64,000 nucleotides of DNA from Flavobacterium crassostreae (GCF_001831475.1 NZ_CP017688.1:124001-188000), one strand, 5' to 3'; counted from the first letter of the stretch, positions 54,521-63,042 are shown. Program-made: numbers and translations. Notes: generated by a model not told the origin, from the sequence alone.

Positions 54521-54564
54521 AAAAGGGTTGGTAAAATACGGTATTTTACCAACCCTTTTTTTGT
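54521..54564. terminator. bidirectional terminator between S37 peptidase and AraC genes
   Basis: A 19-bp inverted repeat with arms AAAAGGGTTGGTAAAATAC and its complement, T/A runs on both ends. Confidence 0.85.
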
Positions 54565-54623
54565 AGCTATTCCGGTGGTTTTTTTACGTATCTACTAAAA
54601 ACTAGTAGCAACCATTAGTTAAA

Positions 54624-55487
54624 TTATTCTCTCTGTGTTCGAAACACCTTTGGAGTCTTGCCTGTGTGTTTTTTAAACAAACGCACAAAATAAGAGTAAT
54701 CTTCGTAACCTAAATGGTTTGCAATTTCATTTACCGTTAGGTTTTTGTCCATCAGCATGCGCTTGGCCTCTAATACCACTCGTTGCGCGATTACTTCGGT
54801 TGTGGTTTTTTGCAACATTTCGTTACAAATCCTGTTGAGATGTTTGAGACTAATATTGAGCGCATTGGCATAAAACGAAGCTGTTTTTTCTTGGGCAAAT
54901 TTAGCTTCCAACAACTGCCCTAATTGTTTTATTTTACCCATATATGCGGGTGCATGTACTCCTCCAGAATCCTGGTATTTTCGGGCCAGCTCTATATGTA
55001 TAATATCCAATAAATTCAAAATTTTATCTTGCGCAAAATTTTTAGGAGCCTGACTCTCTAAAAGCATCATTTTGAACAAAGGCTCCAATGCTTCGGACTC
55101 GGTTGCACTCAAAACAATCTCCGATTTGGTATGCGCCGAATAATAAAAAGCAAAGCCATCTAGATCTTTTTGTCCAAAATACAAATTATACATCTCTGGA
55201 GAGTAAAAAACCACATATCCCTCTATATCCTCAGATAAACTCCAGTGATGCATTTGCCCTGGCTGCAACACAAATACACGATGAGGCTGGATGTTGTATG
55301 TATTAAAATCAACATTGTGCGTGCCAGAACCAGCGGTAAAAAACACCAAAACATAAAAATCATGACGGTGCGGTTGCTCTACAAACCGATGCGTTATTAA
55401 ATGGTTTTTGAAGGTATTGATATAAAAATCACTGTTGACCGAATTACAATTAAAGCGCTGAATACTATAAACAGGATATTTTTTCAT
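54624..55487 (-). CDS. AraC-family transcriptional regulator
   Basis: 287 residues. An N-terminal cupin sensor (about 20-130, with HRHDFYVLVFFTAGSGTHNVDF and HRVFVLQPGQMHHW) and a C-terminal double HTH (about 185-285): NALNISLKHLNRICNE, then the second unit VNEIANHLGYEDYSYFVRLFKKHTGKTPKVFR, the AraC signature. Such proteins usually activate genes in response to small molecules. Its target is unknown; it is divergent from the DUF983 gene and convergent with the S37 peptidase. Confidence 0.92.
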   Translation of the reverse strand: MKKYPVYSIQRFNCNSVNSDFYINTFKNHLITHRFVEQPHRHDFYVLVFFTAGSGTHNVDFNTYNIQPHRVFVLQPGQMHHWSLSEDIEGYVVFYSPEMYNLYFGQKDLDGFAFYYSAHTKSEIVLSATESEALEPLFKMMLLESQAPKNFAQDKILNLLDIIHIELARKYQDSGGVHAPAYMGKIKQLGQLLEAKFAQEKTASFYANALNISLKHLNRICNEMLQKTTTEVIAQRVVLEAKRMLMDKNLTVNEIANHLGYEDYSYFVRLFKKHTGKTPKVFRTQRE

Positions 55488-55553
55488 TTCAAAAATGTCT
55501 TTATTGTGCTATAACTAGCGAAGATATAAAATACCTCCCACAGAACCACAGCG

Positions 55554-55561
55554 TACCTTTG
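55554..55561 (+). promoter_or_regulatory. DUF983 promoter -7 box
   Basis: TACCTTTG only 13 bases before the ATG at 55575, implying a very short leader. Confidence 0.55.
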
Positions 55562-55574
55562 TAAAAAAAACAAA

Positions 55575-55937
55575 ATGGCAACTACATTAGTTCATATTCT
55601 AAACAACACCTGCCCTCACTGCCATGTAGGCAAGGTTTTTGACGAAAAAAATATATTTTTAAATATTGGTTTTCCAAAGATGCATCCTACTTGCTCCCAT
55701 TGCCACCATAAATTTGAAAAAGAGCCCGGTTATTTTTTTGGCGCCATGTATATCAGTTATGGATTAACTGTAGCCCAAGCTATTGCAACCTATATAATAG
55801 CCCAATTTTTCTTTCCGGTAGCATTTGATCTAAGAATCATTCCTATTATTGCTTTGGTAATCCTTGCTTTGGCCTCTTTCAACATTCGTTTTTCGAGGCT
55901 ATTATGGATCTATATGTTCAAAAATTATTCTATGTAA
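55575..55937 (+). CDS. DUF983 family membrane protein
   Basis: 120 residues. Two CxxC pairs (CPHCHVGKVF near 14 and CSHCHHKF near 43) that may bind zinc, followed by two membrane helices (about 60-80 and 85-106). This is the DUF983 layout; function unknown. The gene is small and stands alone between an AraC regulator and a pirin gene. Confidence 0.85.
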   Translation: MATTLVHILNNTCPHCHVGKVFDEKNIFLNIGFPKMHPTCSHCHHKFEKEPGYFFGAMYISYGLTVAQAIATYIIAQFFFPVAFDLRIIPIIALVILALASFNIRFSRLLWIYMFKNYSM

Positions 55938-56041
55938 AAAACACCTCTACAAAAGTGTATTCTGTTTTGGGTTAGGCAAACCAAATTGGAGTTAATTCTT
56001 TTTTAACACCCCAATTTAAGCCTAATTTGTAATTCAAAATG

Positions 56042-56049
56042 TAAATTTG
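56042..56049 (+). promoter_or_regulatory. pirin promoter -7 box
   Basis: TAAATTTG, 28 bases before the ATG at 56078. Confidence 0.5.
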
Positions 56050-56077
56050 TGCTTTACACATAAATCCCTTTATACCA

Positions 56078-56794
56078 ATGAAAAACACAGTACTACACAA
56101 AGCAAACACCAGAGGCCATGCGGACCATGGATGGCTAAATGCCTACCATAGTTTTAGTTTTGGAAGCTGGTTCCATCCCGATAGAGTGCAATTTGGGGCG
56201 CTACGGGTTTTAAACGACGATACTATTGCTGGCGGAATGGGTTTTGGAACCCACCCTCACAATAATATGGAGATCGTCACCATTCCGCTTGAGGGAGATT
56301 TGGCACACAAAGACAGTATGGGAAATGCCCAAACGATTCCAACTGGTAGCATTCAGGCAATGAGTGCTGGTACTGGTGTGGAACATAGTGAGTTTAATCC
56401 CAATGCCAACCAACCCACCAAACTCTTGCAAATTTGGGTTTTTCCGAATACAAAAAACGTAGCGCCACGCTACCAACAAATAGATATAAACCCAGAGGAC
56501 AGACACCAAAAATTTCAACAAATTCTTTCTCCTAATCCAGAGGACGAAGGGGTTTGGATCCATCAAGAGGCGTGGTTTCATTTGGGCAAATTAGATTCGG
56601 GAAGCACGCATACCTATGCTTTAAAAAAACAAGGCAATGGCGTTTATGCTTTTATCCTTTCGGGAAAAGGGACTATTAATGGCCAAAAACTAGAAACAAG
56701 AGATGGTTTTGGAATCTGGAACACCGCTACGTTGGAGATAGAAACCCAGACCAAGATGGAAATTTTGTTGATAGAAGTTCCGATGGATTACTAA
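56078..56794 (+). CDS. pirin-family bicupin protein (YhhW-like)
   Basis: 238 residues. Bicupin fold with the metal ligands of pirins in the N-terminal domain: GFGTHPHNNMEIVTIPL (His pair near 58-60), GTGVEHSEFN (His near 102) and a Glu in the same region; the second cupin (about 150-238) is degenerate. The first residues (ADHGWLNAYHSFSFGSWF) are typical. Bacterial pirins act as quercetinases or regulators; the role here is unknown. Confidence 0.9.
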   Translation: MKNTVLHKANTRGHADHGWLNAYHSFSFGSWFHPDRVQFGALRVLNDDTIAGGMGFGTHPHNNMEIVTIPLEGDLAHKDSMGNAQTIPTGSIQAMSAGTGVEHSEFNPNANQPTKLLQIWVFPNTKNVAPRYQQIDINPEDRHQKFQQILSPNPEDEGVWIHQEAWFHLGKLDSGSTHTYALKKQGNGVYAFILSGKGTINGQKLETRDGFGIWNTATLEIETQTKMEILLIEVPMDY

Positions 56795-56814
56795 TCTGGA
56801 AGGTAATTATTTGA

Positions 56815-56912
56815 AATTCGGGATAGTATCTCTAGCCCTGATGGAAGCAAAAATCCTTTAAGGCCAGGGTTTGGCCTTAAAGATTGTAGCGTACAGCAGG
56901 AGGGATTGCTCT
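56815..56912 (+). ncRNA. dispersed structured repeat, copy 4 (flavo-1-like, variant closing helix)
   Basis: CCTG-ATGGAAGC (from 56837), ATCCTTTAAGGCC hairpin GGCCTTAAAGAT, then GATTGTAGCGTACAG-CAGG (to 56900). The inner layout equals copies 1-3, but the closing pairs are CCTG/CAGG instead of GGG/CCC, a compensatory change. It lies 50 bases before the fabD promoter. Confidence 0.55.
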
Positions 56913-56928
56913 TGCAAAGAAACAAAAG

Positions 56929-56958
56929 TTGGTGCTCCTAAAAAAAATAGTATTTTTG
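56929..56958 (+). promoter_or_regulatory. fabD promoter
   Basis: -33 TTG (56929-56931), 19-base spacer, -7 TATTTTTG (56951-56958), 43 bases before the fabD ATG. Confidence 0.75.
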
Positions 56959-57001
56959 CCTCCGATTTAATTAGAAGATCTTTAATTTTTAAATAAGATA
57001 A

Positions 57002-57877
57002 ATGAAAGCATATGTATTTCCAGGTCAAGGCGCACAGTTTACAGGAATGGGCAAAGAGGTGTACCAAAACAGTCCACTAGCAAAGGAATTATTTGAAAAA
57101 GCAAACGAAATATTGGGATTCCGAATCACGGATATCATGTTTGAAGGAACGGCGGAAGAATTAAAAGAAACTAAGGTTACACAACCTGCGGTGTTTTTGC
57201 ATTCGGTTATTTTGGCTAAAACTTTGGGAGCAGATTTTAAACCCGAAATGGTGGCTGGGCATTCGCTTGGAGAGTTTTCGGCGTTGGTTGCCAATGGTGT
57301 TTTGTCTTTTGAGGATGGTTTAAAACTGGTTTCGCAACGTGCTTTAGCTATGCAAAAAGCGTGTGAGATCAAGCCCTCAACCATGGCTGCGGTTCTAGGA
57401 TTGGCGGATTTGGTGGTAGAACAGGTTTGTGCAACTATACCGGGTGTGGTTGTGGCTGCAAACTACAATTGTCCGGGGCAGTTGGTGATTTCGGGCGAAA
57501 CTACTGCCGTAGAAGCGGCTTGTGTAGCCATGAAGGAAGCTGGCGCAAAAAGAGCTTTGGTATTGCCTGTAGGTGGTGCTTTTCATTCGCCTATGATGGA
57601 ACCTGCTAGAGAAGAATTGGCTGCAGCTATTGAGGCAACTACATTTTCTACTCCTATTTGTCCCGTTTATCAAAATGTGACTGCTACTGCGGTATCGGAT
57701 CCAGAACAGATCAAGAAAAATTTAATTATTCAGTTGACTGCTCCAGTAAAATGGACGCAATCTGTGCAACAAATGATTGCCGATGGTGCCACTTTGTTTA
57801 CGGAAGTTGGCCCCGGAAAGGTATTGGCTGGTTTGATTGGCAAGATTAATAAAGATGCCGTAACGGCAAATGCCTAG
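57002..57877 (+). CDS. fabD: malonyl-CoA:ACP transacylase
   Basis: 291 residues. It loads malonyl groups onto acyl carrier protein for fatty acid synthesis. Motifs: N-terminal FPGQGAQFTGMG (6-17), nucleophile Ser88 in GHSLGEFSALV, conserved Arg in the SQRALAMQ segment (about 113), catalytic His195 in GGAFHSPMM and C-terminal VGPGKVLAGL. It stands alone with its own promoter and a terminator at 57919. Confidence 0.96.
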   Translation: MKAYVFPGQGAQFTGMGKEVYQNSPLAKELFEKANEILGFRITDIMFEGTAEELKETKVTQPAVFLHSVILAKTLGADFKPEMVAGHSLGEFSALVANGVLSFEDGLKLVSQRALAMQKACEIKPSTMAAVLGLADLVVEQVCATIPGVVVAANYNCPGQLVISGETTAVEAACVAMKEAGAKRALVLPVGGAFHSPMMEPAREELAAAIEATTFSTPICPVYQNVTATAVSDPEQIKKNLIIQLTAPVKWTQSVQQMIADGATLFTEVGPGKVLAGLIGKINKDAVTANA

Positions 57878-57918
57878 CATTTCAGGAACTAGTTGCTGAA
57901 TATTGGTATCCCTAAAAC

Positions 57919-57965
57919 AAATATCCCCAACTATCTATATTATTGACAGTTGGGGATATTTGTGT
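57919..57965. terminator. bidirectional terminator between fabD and galE
   Basis: AAATATCCCCAACT (57919-57932) pairs perfectly with AGTTGGGGATATTT (57948-57961). Confidence 0.8.
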
Positions 57966-57987
57966 TTATAAGGTTTTGTGCAGAACT

Positions 57988-59004
57988 TTAGTTGTTCCGA
58001 ACTTTTTGCTCCCATTTCCAAGCGCTTTCCATTGCTTGCTCTAGCGTGAAGGTTGCTTTCCAGCCTAAGATTGCATTTGCTTTGTCTGTATTGGCATATG
58101 CTTGGGTGATATCTCCTTCTCTACGGGCTACTAATTTGTAGGGTAGTTTTTGGTTGCTTACTTTTTCAAAAGCATGGATTACTTCTAGAACGGAGCTTCC
58201 GGTACCGGTGCCAAGATTAAAAACCTCTACTTTTTGTTGGTTTTTTTGATCCAATAGCCTCTGTAAGGCAATAACATGGGCTTTTGCCAAATCTACTACA
58301 TGGATATAATCTCGTACTGCGGTTCCGTCTGTTGTTGGGTAATCACTTCCGTAAACGGATAACTCGTTGCGTAATCCTATTGCGGTTTGTGTGATAAAAG
58401 GAACTAAATTTTGAGGTACTCCCAGAGGTAGTTCTCCTATTTCTGCGGAAGGATGGGAACCAACAGGGTTAAAATAACGCAACAAAATAGCATTAATATT
58501 GGTAACCTTAGCGGTATCTATAATAATTTCTTCCCCTATTTGTTTGGTGTTTCCGTAGGGAGACATGGCTCTTTGTATGGGTGCATCTTCGGTAATGGGC
58601 ATTTTTTCGGCTTGACCATACACCGTACAAGAGGAACTAAAAATAATGCTCGCGCGGTCTTTTTTGTCTAGCTCTTGCAAAAGATACACTAGTGCATTTA
58701 GGTTGTTTTCGTAATACAATAACGGATTTTGAACACTCTCTCCCACGGCTTTGGAAGCCGCAAAATGGATCACGCCCGTAATATCGCGATGTCTATTAAA
58801 AAAATCTTGTACTTTGGCTTTTTCTCTTAAATCTAATTTTTCAAAACTAGGCACTTTGCCTGTTATGGCCTCAATTCCTTCTAAAACTTCTAATGAGCTG
58901 TTAGACAAGTCATCTATGATTACTACCCCAAAACCTTGGTTTTGCAATTCTACAACGGTATGAGAACCTATAAACCCTAAACCTCCTGTTACTAATATCT
59001 TCAT
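57988..59004 (-). CDS. galE: UDP-glucose 4-epimerase
   Basis: 338 residues of the extended SDR family, the normal length of GalE. NAD-binding loop GGLGFIGSHT (7-16), catalytic Ser in SSSCTVYG (about 124) and Tyr150-xxx-Lys154 in SPYGNTKQIGE, then YFNPVGSHPSAEIGELP and YGSDYPTTDGTAVRDYIHV, which are diagnostic of UDP-glucose/galactose epimerases. It supplies UDP-galactose for surface sugars and the Leloir pathway. It lies 43 bases after the DegT gene on the same strand, probably one unit. Confidence 0.94.
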   Translation of the reverse strand: MKILVTGGLGFIGSHTVVELQNQGFGVVIIDDLSNSSLEVLEGIEAITGKVPSFEKLDLREKAKVQDFFNRHRDITGVIHFAASKAVGESVQNPLLYYENNLNALVYLLQELDKKDRASIIFSSSCTVYGQAEKMPITEDAPIQRAMSPYGNTKQIGEEIIIDTAKVTNINAILLRYFNPVGSHPSAEIGELPLGVPQNLVPFITQTAIGLRNELSVYGSDYPTTDGTAVRDYIHVVDLAKAHVIALQRLLDQKNQQKVEVFNLGTGTGSSVLEVIHAFEKVSNQKLPYKLVARREGDITQAYANTDKANAILGWKATFTLEQAMESAWKWEQKVRNN

Positions 59005-59047
59005 TTTGTTATTTTTAAAACCAATACTGGATCTTGGTTGGGATTCG

Positions 59048-60178
59048 CTATTTTAAAAACTCTAAAACGCTTTCTGTTATAAATTGTATTTGCTCGCCAT
59101 CTAATTCTGTGTGCATCGGCAAAGACAACACTTCTTGAACCAATTGGTTGGTTACCGGAAAATCTTTTTCGTGGTAGCGGCTATCTGCATACGCCTTTTG
59201 AGAATGCAACGGAATTGGGTAATAAATAGCACACGGAATTCCTTTGTTTATTAGGTGCTGCATCAGACCGTTTCTGTCTGCATCTATAATTCGTAAGGTG
59301 TATTGATGAAATACATGGCAATCGCAATCTCCACAAATTTGTGGCGCTATAATGTTTTTGTGGCCTTCAAATGCCATAGAATATTTTCTGGCTGCATCTT
59401 GTCTGGCGCTATTGTATGCGTCTAACAAGGGTAATTTTGCGTTTAAAACCGCTGCTTGAATGCTATCCAAACGGGAGTTTACACCTACTACATCATGGTG
59501 GTATCTTTCATACATACCATGATTTACGATACCACGCAAGGTATGTGCTAGAGCATCATCGTTAGTAAAAATGGCACCGCCATCTCCGTAACAACCTAGG
59601 TTTTTGGACGGAAAAAATGAGGTTGCTCCAACATGCCCTATGGTTCCTGCTTTTTGCTTGGTTCCGTCTGTAGATTTGCAATTGGCTCCAATGGCTTGTG
59701 CATTGTCTTCAATAACGTACAAATTATGCTTTTTGGCTAGTGCCATAATTGCCTCCATGTTGGCTGCACGACCAAACAAATGCACGGGAACAATGGCCTT
59801 GGTTTTTGGTGTGATGGCTTTTTGGATCGCTTCCAAAGAAATATTCATGTTGTGCATCTCTACATCTACTAACACTGGAGTTAGTTGCAATAAGGCAATT
59901 ACCTCAACGGTTGCTGCAAATGTAAAATCGGCTGTAATTACTTCGTCTCCGGGTTGCAAACCTAACCCCATCATGGCAATTTGTAGCGCATCGGTACCAT
60001 TGGCACACGGAATTACGTGTTTAACTCCCAGATACGTTTCTAATGATTTTTGAAATTTGTGCACCTCAGGCCCATTGATATACGCATTGGTATCTAAAAC
60101 CTCTTGGATAGAAACAGTTACCGTTTCTTTTATTTTATCGTATTGACTTTTTAAGTCAACCATCTGTATTTTTTTCAT
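59048..60178 (-). CDS. DegT/DnrJ/EryC1/StrS-family sugar aminotransferase
   Basis: 376 residues. A PLP enzyme that aminates nucleotide-linked keto-sugars for surface polysaccharides. Features: IPCANGTDALQIA (about 56), DFTFAATVEV, the EDNAQAIGA segment with conserved Asp (about 158) and the PLP Lys192 in FFPSKNLGCYGDGG. The keto-sugar substrate cannot be told. It is upstream of galE and divergent from waaA, in keeping with a small LPS/capsule gene group. A minus-strand -7 box TAATTTTG lies at 60199-60206. Confidence 0.9.
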   Translation of the reverse strand: MKKIQMVDLKSQYDKIKETVTVSIQEVLDTNAYINGPEVHKFQKSLETYLGVKHVIPCANGTDALQIAMMGLGLQPGDEVITADFTFAATVEVIALLQLTPVLVDVEMHNMNISLEAIQKAITPKTKAIVPVHLFGRAANMEAIMALAKKHNLYVIEDNAQAIGANCKSTDGTKQKAGTIGHVGATSFFPSKNLGCYGDGGAIFTNDDALAHTLRGIVNHGMYERYHHDVVGVNSRLDSIQAAVLNAKLPLLDAYNSARQDAARKYSMAFEGHKNIIAPQICGDCDCHVFHQYTLRIIDADRNGLMQHLINKGIPCAIYYPIPLHSQKAYADSRYHEKDFPVTNQLVQEVLSLPMHTELDGEQIQFITESVLEFLK

Positions 60179-60198
60179 GCAATAAAAGTTATATGCAA

Positions 60199-60206
60199 CA
60201 AAATTA
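60199..60206 (-). promoter_or_regulatory. promoter -7 box of DegT-galE unit
   Basis: TAATTTTG on the minus strand, 21 bases before the DegT-family ATG. Confidence 0.55.
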
Positions 60207-60357
60207 AGAATTAATAGCTAGAATAAATTCAGAATACCTTTTTTATTTAAATCTAAACCAGCACCTCTTAAATTGCTTGCAAAACCAAAAGCCATAACAC
60301 CTTTAATGACTAAAAATAAATATAAATATGTATTTTAGCCTTCCTAAAAATAACCCC

Positions 60358-61599
60358 ATGTTTTTTATTTACAACGCCTTCGTTTTTCTAGTTTCTAAAA
60401 TTCTAAATATAGTTGCTCTTTGCAACCCAAAAATAAACCTTTTTGTAAAAGGCAGAACCGTTGTTTTTAAAACTTTAGAACAAAAAATACAATCCAACGA
60501 TCCAACCATTTGGTTTCATGCCGCTTCTTTAGGAGAATATGAGCAAGGGCTGCCCGTTATGGAGGCCGTCAAAGCAACCTATCCGGATCATAAAATTGTA
60601 CTTAGCTTTTTTTCTCCTTCGGGATATGAAGTCCGTAAAAACAATTCTGTGGCAGACGCTACGGTTTACCTGCCCTTGGATAGCGCACAAAATGCCAAAA
60701 AATTTCTAGATTTGGTGCGCCCGGAATTTGTTTTCTTTATCAAATACGAATATTGGCCCAATTATTTGAACGAATTAAAAAAACGGCACATCCAAACCTA
60801 CTTAATCTCTGGAATATTCCGAAAAAACCAAGCTTTTTTTAAATGGTATGGTGGTTTTTACCGCAAGGCGTTAGATGCCTTTACGTACTTTTTTGTACAA
60901 AACGAAAGTTCTAAAAAACGACTCCTAACATTGGGCAAAACAAATGTTGCTGTTTCTGGTGATACGCGCTTTGATCGTGTTGCTACACTTTTAGAAAAAA
61001 ATAATACCCTGGATTTTATAGCTTCTTTTAAAAACAATGCCCTGACCATTGTTATAGGAAGCTCTTGGCCCAAAGACGAAAATATCTGGGTAGAATACAT
61101 TAACCATTGCCCAGACAACGTGAAATTTATTATTGCGCCGCATAATATCAAAAAAGACGCAATCGCCGAATTAAAAACAAGCATCCAACGCAAAACGGTT
61201 TTATTTTCGGAAAAAGAAGGAAAAAACCTCGCAGCTTATAATGTGCTCTTGGTGGATACCATTGGCTTACTTACCAAAATTTACAGCTATGCGGATATTG
61301 CATATGTGGGTGGCGGATTTGGGAACCCAGGAGTACATAATATACTCGAACCAGCAACCTTTGGTGTTCCGGTACTGATTGGCCCAAACTACGCCCATTT
61401 TGCCGAAGCGGTAGCACTAGTTAATTTAGGTGGCTGCAAAAGCATTTTAAATCTAAAAGAGCTGCAAAAAGTAGTAGATGATTTGCTTTTAAACACCGCT
61501 TACCGTAGCGAAACTGGACACATTTGCAACACCTTTGTAACCATGAACAAAGGAGCAACAGCCATTATTATGAAAAATATAGATACAACCCATTTGTAA
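60358..61599 (+). CDS. waaA: 3-deoxy-D-manno-octulosonic acid (Kdo) transferase
   Basis: 413 residues from the ATG at 60358 (MFFIYNAFVFLVSK); the longer frame from 60328 starts within a TATTTTAG promoter-like box and is not used. An N-terminal membrane anchor, then a GT-B fold: WFHAASLGEYEQGLP with the catalytic Glu (about 60), LSFFSPSGYE, IKYEYWPN, SGDTRFDRV and, in the second domain, GSSWPKDE, YVGGGFGNPGVHNILEPA and FGVPVLIGPNY. It adds Kdo to lipid A, an essential LPS step. The next gene is about 400 bases away. Confidence 0.94.
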   Translation: MFFIYNAFVFLVSKILNIVALCNPKINLFVKGRTVVFKTLEQKIQSNDPTIWFHAASLGEYEQGLPVMEAVKATYPDHKIVLSFFSPSGYEVRKNNSVADATVYLPLDSAQNAKKFLDLVRPEFVFFIKYEYWPNYLNELKKRHIQTYLISGIFRKNQAFFKWYGGFYRKALDAFTYFFVQNESSKKRLLTLGKTNVAVSGDTRFDRVATLLEKNNTLDFIASFKNNALTIVIGSSWPKDENIWVEYINHCPDNVKFIIAPHNIKKDAIAELKTSIQRKTVLFSEKEGKNLAAYNVLLVDTIGLLTKIYSYADIAYVGGGFGNPGVHNILEPATFGVPVLIGPNYAHFAEAVALVNLGGCKSILNLKELQKVVDDLLLNTAYRSETGHICNTFVTMNKGATAIIMKNIDTTHL

Positions 61600-61997
61600 G
61601 CAAACACAAACAAACTCTTGACTTAGCCATCAAGCCATACATCCCGAGCCCAAAATACACCAATATCAAAGCCTAATCTTAGCAAAAACAAAAGGTTATT
61701 CCGCCTAAAAAAAAACAACCACTACACACCACTAAGCAATTCAAAAACAAGAAATTACCACCAAAAATTACCCGAAAAACAACGCTACCAACCGCCTTAT
61801 AAAGCAACAAAAAACATCTTAAAATTTAAATCCTAAATTCTGTTTTTTGTTTTTATTTTTTTGACAGAAATTCACTATCTTTGACTAAGACAAAAAAGAA
61901 GAATTATTTTTCAAAAAAAAATTCAAAAAAAAATTTACATATCAAAAAATTTATATCTTTGCGTCGAATTAATAATTAACCTTTATATTAAATTAAG
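61600..61997. other. A/C-rich gene-free stretch with promoter boxes
   Basis: 398 bases with no reading frame worth calling. The first 250 bases are A/C-rich and G-poor on the plus strand. Two -7-like boxes TATCTTTG (61876-61883 and 61954-61961) lie before the small lipoprotein gene, the second 37 bases before its ATG. Confidence 0.45.
61954..61961 (+). promoter_or_regulatory. promoter -7 box of small lipoprotein gene
   Basis: TATCTTTG, 36 bases before the ATG, after a long A/T tract. A second equal box is at 61876. Confidence 0.6.
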
Positions 61998-62222
61998 ATG
62001 AAAAAAGTATTTTTAAGTTTAGCTGCTGTTGCTGTATTGACTGTTGTATCTTGTAAAAAAGCTGACGCTGCTGCTGAAGACGCTACTGCTGTAGTTGATT
62101 CTGCTGCTGTTGTTGTTGATTCTGCTGCTGCTGTAGTTGATTCTGCTGCTGTAGTTGTTGATTCTGCTGCTGCTGTAGCTACTGATGCTGCTGCAACTGC
62201 AACTGAAGCTGCTGCTCACTAA
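61998..62222 (+). CDS. small heptad-repeat lipoprotein (hypothetical)
   Basis: 74 residues. A lipoprotein signal peptide (MKKVFLSLAAVAVLTVVSC) has a good lipobox VVSC with the acylated Cys19. The mature 56 residues are almost only Ala, Val, Asp, Ser and Thr. From residue 31 a 7-residue unit xVVDSAA recurs four times with x alternating Ala/Val, then a looser unit ATDAAAT. At DNA level this is a 21-base tandem repeat (62091 on). A helical, Lpp-like fibre or spacer is possible, but there is no C-terminal Lys. Function unknown. A terminator follows, so the gene is a single unit. Confidence 0.7.
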   Translation: MKKVFLSLAAVAVLTVVSCKKADAAAEDATAVVDSAAVVVDSAAAVVDSAAVVVDSAAAVATDAAATATEAAAH

Positions 62223-62243
62223 TTAGAATTAAATTCTAAAATT

Positions 62244-62276
62244 AAAGCCATCCGCGAAAGCGAGATGGCTTTTTTA
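62244..62276 (+). terminator. terminator after small lipoprotein gene
   Basis: AAAGCCATC-CGC pairs with GCG-GATGGCTTT around GAAA (one bulged A), followed by Ts. Confidence 0.8.
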
Positions 62277-62329
62277 TTGCAATCTTATTTTTGGAACAGA
62301 ACCCCTTTTTTATTACCAAAAGAGCCTAC

Positions 62330-62677
62330 TTAGTCTGTAAATTCAAAATAGTTATTTGAAAAATCCAATATCTCCGCTTTAGAGCCATATTTTACAATTT
62401 CGTCAATTCCTTTTTGAACCATTAATTCTGTACTGTATTTTCGACTTGTAGCCACCACTACCTCATCCAGAACTACTCTAAAAAAAAACCGGTCCTTACT
62501 GGTTTTAAACTTCACAAAAGAACAACTAGCAAAAGCCAATTTTAAACGTTCGGCATCTGCTTCACAATCCATCCGTAACTCATAAGCATTGCTTGTAAAG
62601 ATTGTCTTTCCTTTTCTAGACATCAATTCAAACTTATAATCTCCGCTAAATCGTTTTGTAATTACCAAAGAAGCCAT
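62330..62677 (-). CDS. YegP-like DUF1508 protein
   Basis: 115 residues when started at MASLVITKRFSGDYKFEL (62677), the family's usual start; the longer frame from 62737 crosses the neighbouring terminator region. Two DUF1508 units: FELMSRKGKTIFTSNAYELRMDCEADAERLK (about 14-44) and FFRVVLDEVVVATSRKYSTELMVQKGIDEI (about 59-95). YegP proteins are small alpha-beta sandwiches of unknown function. It stands between a lipoprotein gene and tRNA-Leu. Confidence 0.8.
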   Translation of the reverse strand: MASLVITKRFSGDYKFELMSRKGKTIFTSNAYELRMDCEADAERLKLAFASCSFVKFKTSKDRFFFRVVLDEVVVATSRKYSTELMVQKGIDEIVKYGSKAEILDFSNNYFEFTD

Positions 62678-62739
62678 AGTACAGCGTATTGTTATTTTTA
62701 AATTAAATAATTTTTTTTGAAGACTTAAATTAAACAAAA

Positions 62740-62765
62740 AAAACCTCTTCTAAAGAAGAGGTTTT
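62740..62765 (-). terminator. terminator after tRNA-Leu
   Basis: AAAACCTCTTC pairs with GAAGAGGTTTT around TAAA; T-rich on the minus-strand side. Confidence 0.8.
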
Positions 62766-62766
62766 G

Positions 62767-62852
62767 TACTCAGAGCGGGACTTGAACCCGCACGAACATT
62801 GCTGTTCACTGGATTTTAAGTCCAGCGTGTCTACCAATTTCACCATCCGAGC
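62767..62852 (-). tRNA. tRNA-Leu(TAA)
   Basis: 86 bases with a long variable arm, as for Leu. Acceptor GCTCGGA/TCTGAGT (two G-U pairs), D arm GGTGAAATTGGTAGACACG, anticodon stem CTGGA/TCCAG with loop CTTAAAA (anticodon TAA), T loop TTCAAGT, discriminator A. It lies 78 bases after tRNA-Gly(GCC) and is probably co-transcribed with it. Confidence 0.94.
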
Positions 62853-62930
62853 ATAATTTTATTTTAAAGTTTTGGTTTTTTATCCTTAAGAAAGACAAAC
62901 CTAAAAGAACTCTAAACACTTGTGGTGTAG

Positions 62931-63003
62931 AGCGAAAAACGGGGCTCGAACCCGCGACCTCGACCTTGGCAAGGTCGCGCTCTACCAACTGAGCTATTTT
63001 CGC
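62931..63003 (-). tRNA. tRNA-Gly(GCC)
   Basis: 73 bases. Acceptor GCGAAAA/TTTTCGC, anticodon stem CGACC/GGTCG with loop TTGCCAA (anticodon GCC), T loop TTCGAGC, discriminator T. First gene of the tRNA pair. Confidence 0.95.
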
Positions 63004-63042
63004 ATTTTGTAAGCTTGCTATACATCCTGTGTATTGCGGTGG

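Noticed and set aside
62091..62190. Simple microsatellite rather than gene
   Set aside because: The repeat is kept in frame, preceded by a good lipoprotein signal peptide and bounded by a promoter and terminator, so a gene is more likely.
62019..62219. Minus-strand Ser-rich frame over the lipoprotein repeat
   Set aside because: A by-product of the GCT/GTT-rich repeat; no promoter or terminator for it, while the plus strand has both and a lipobox.
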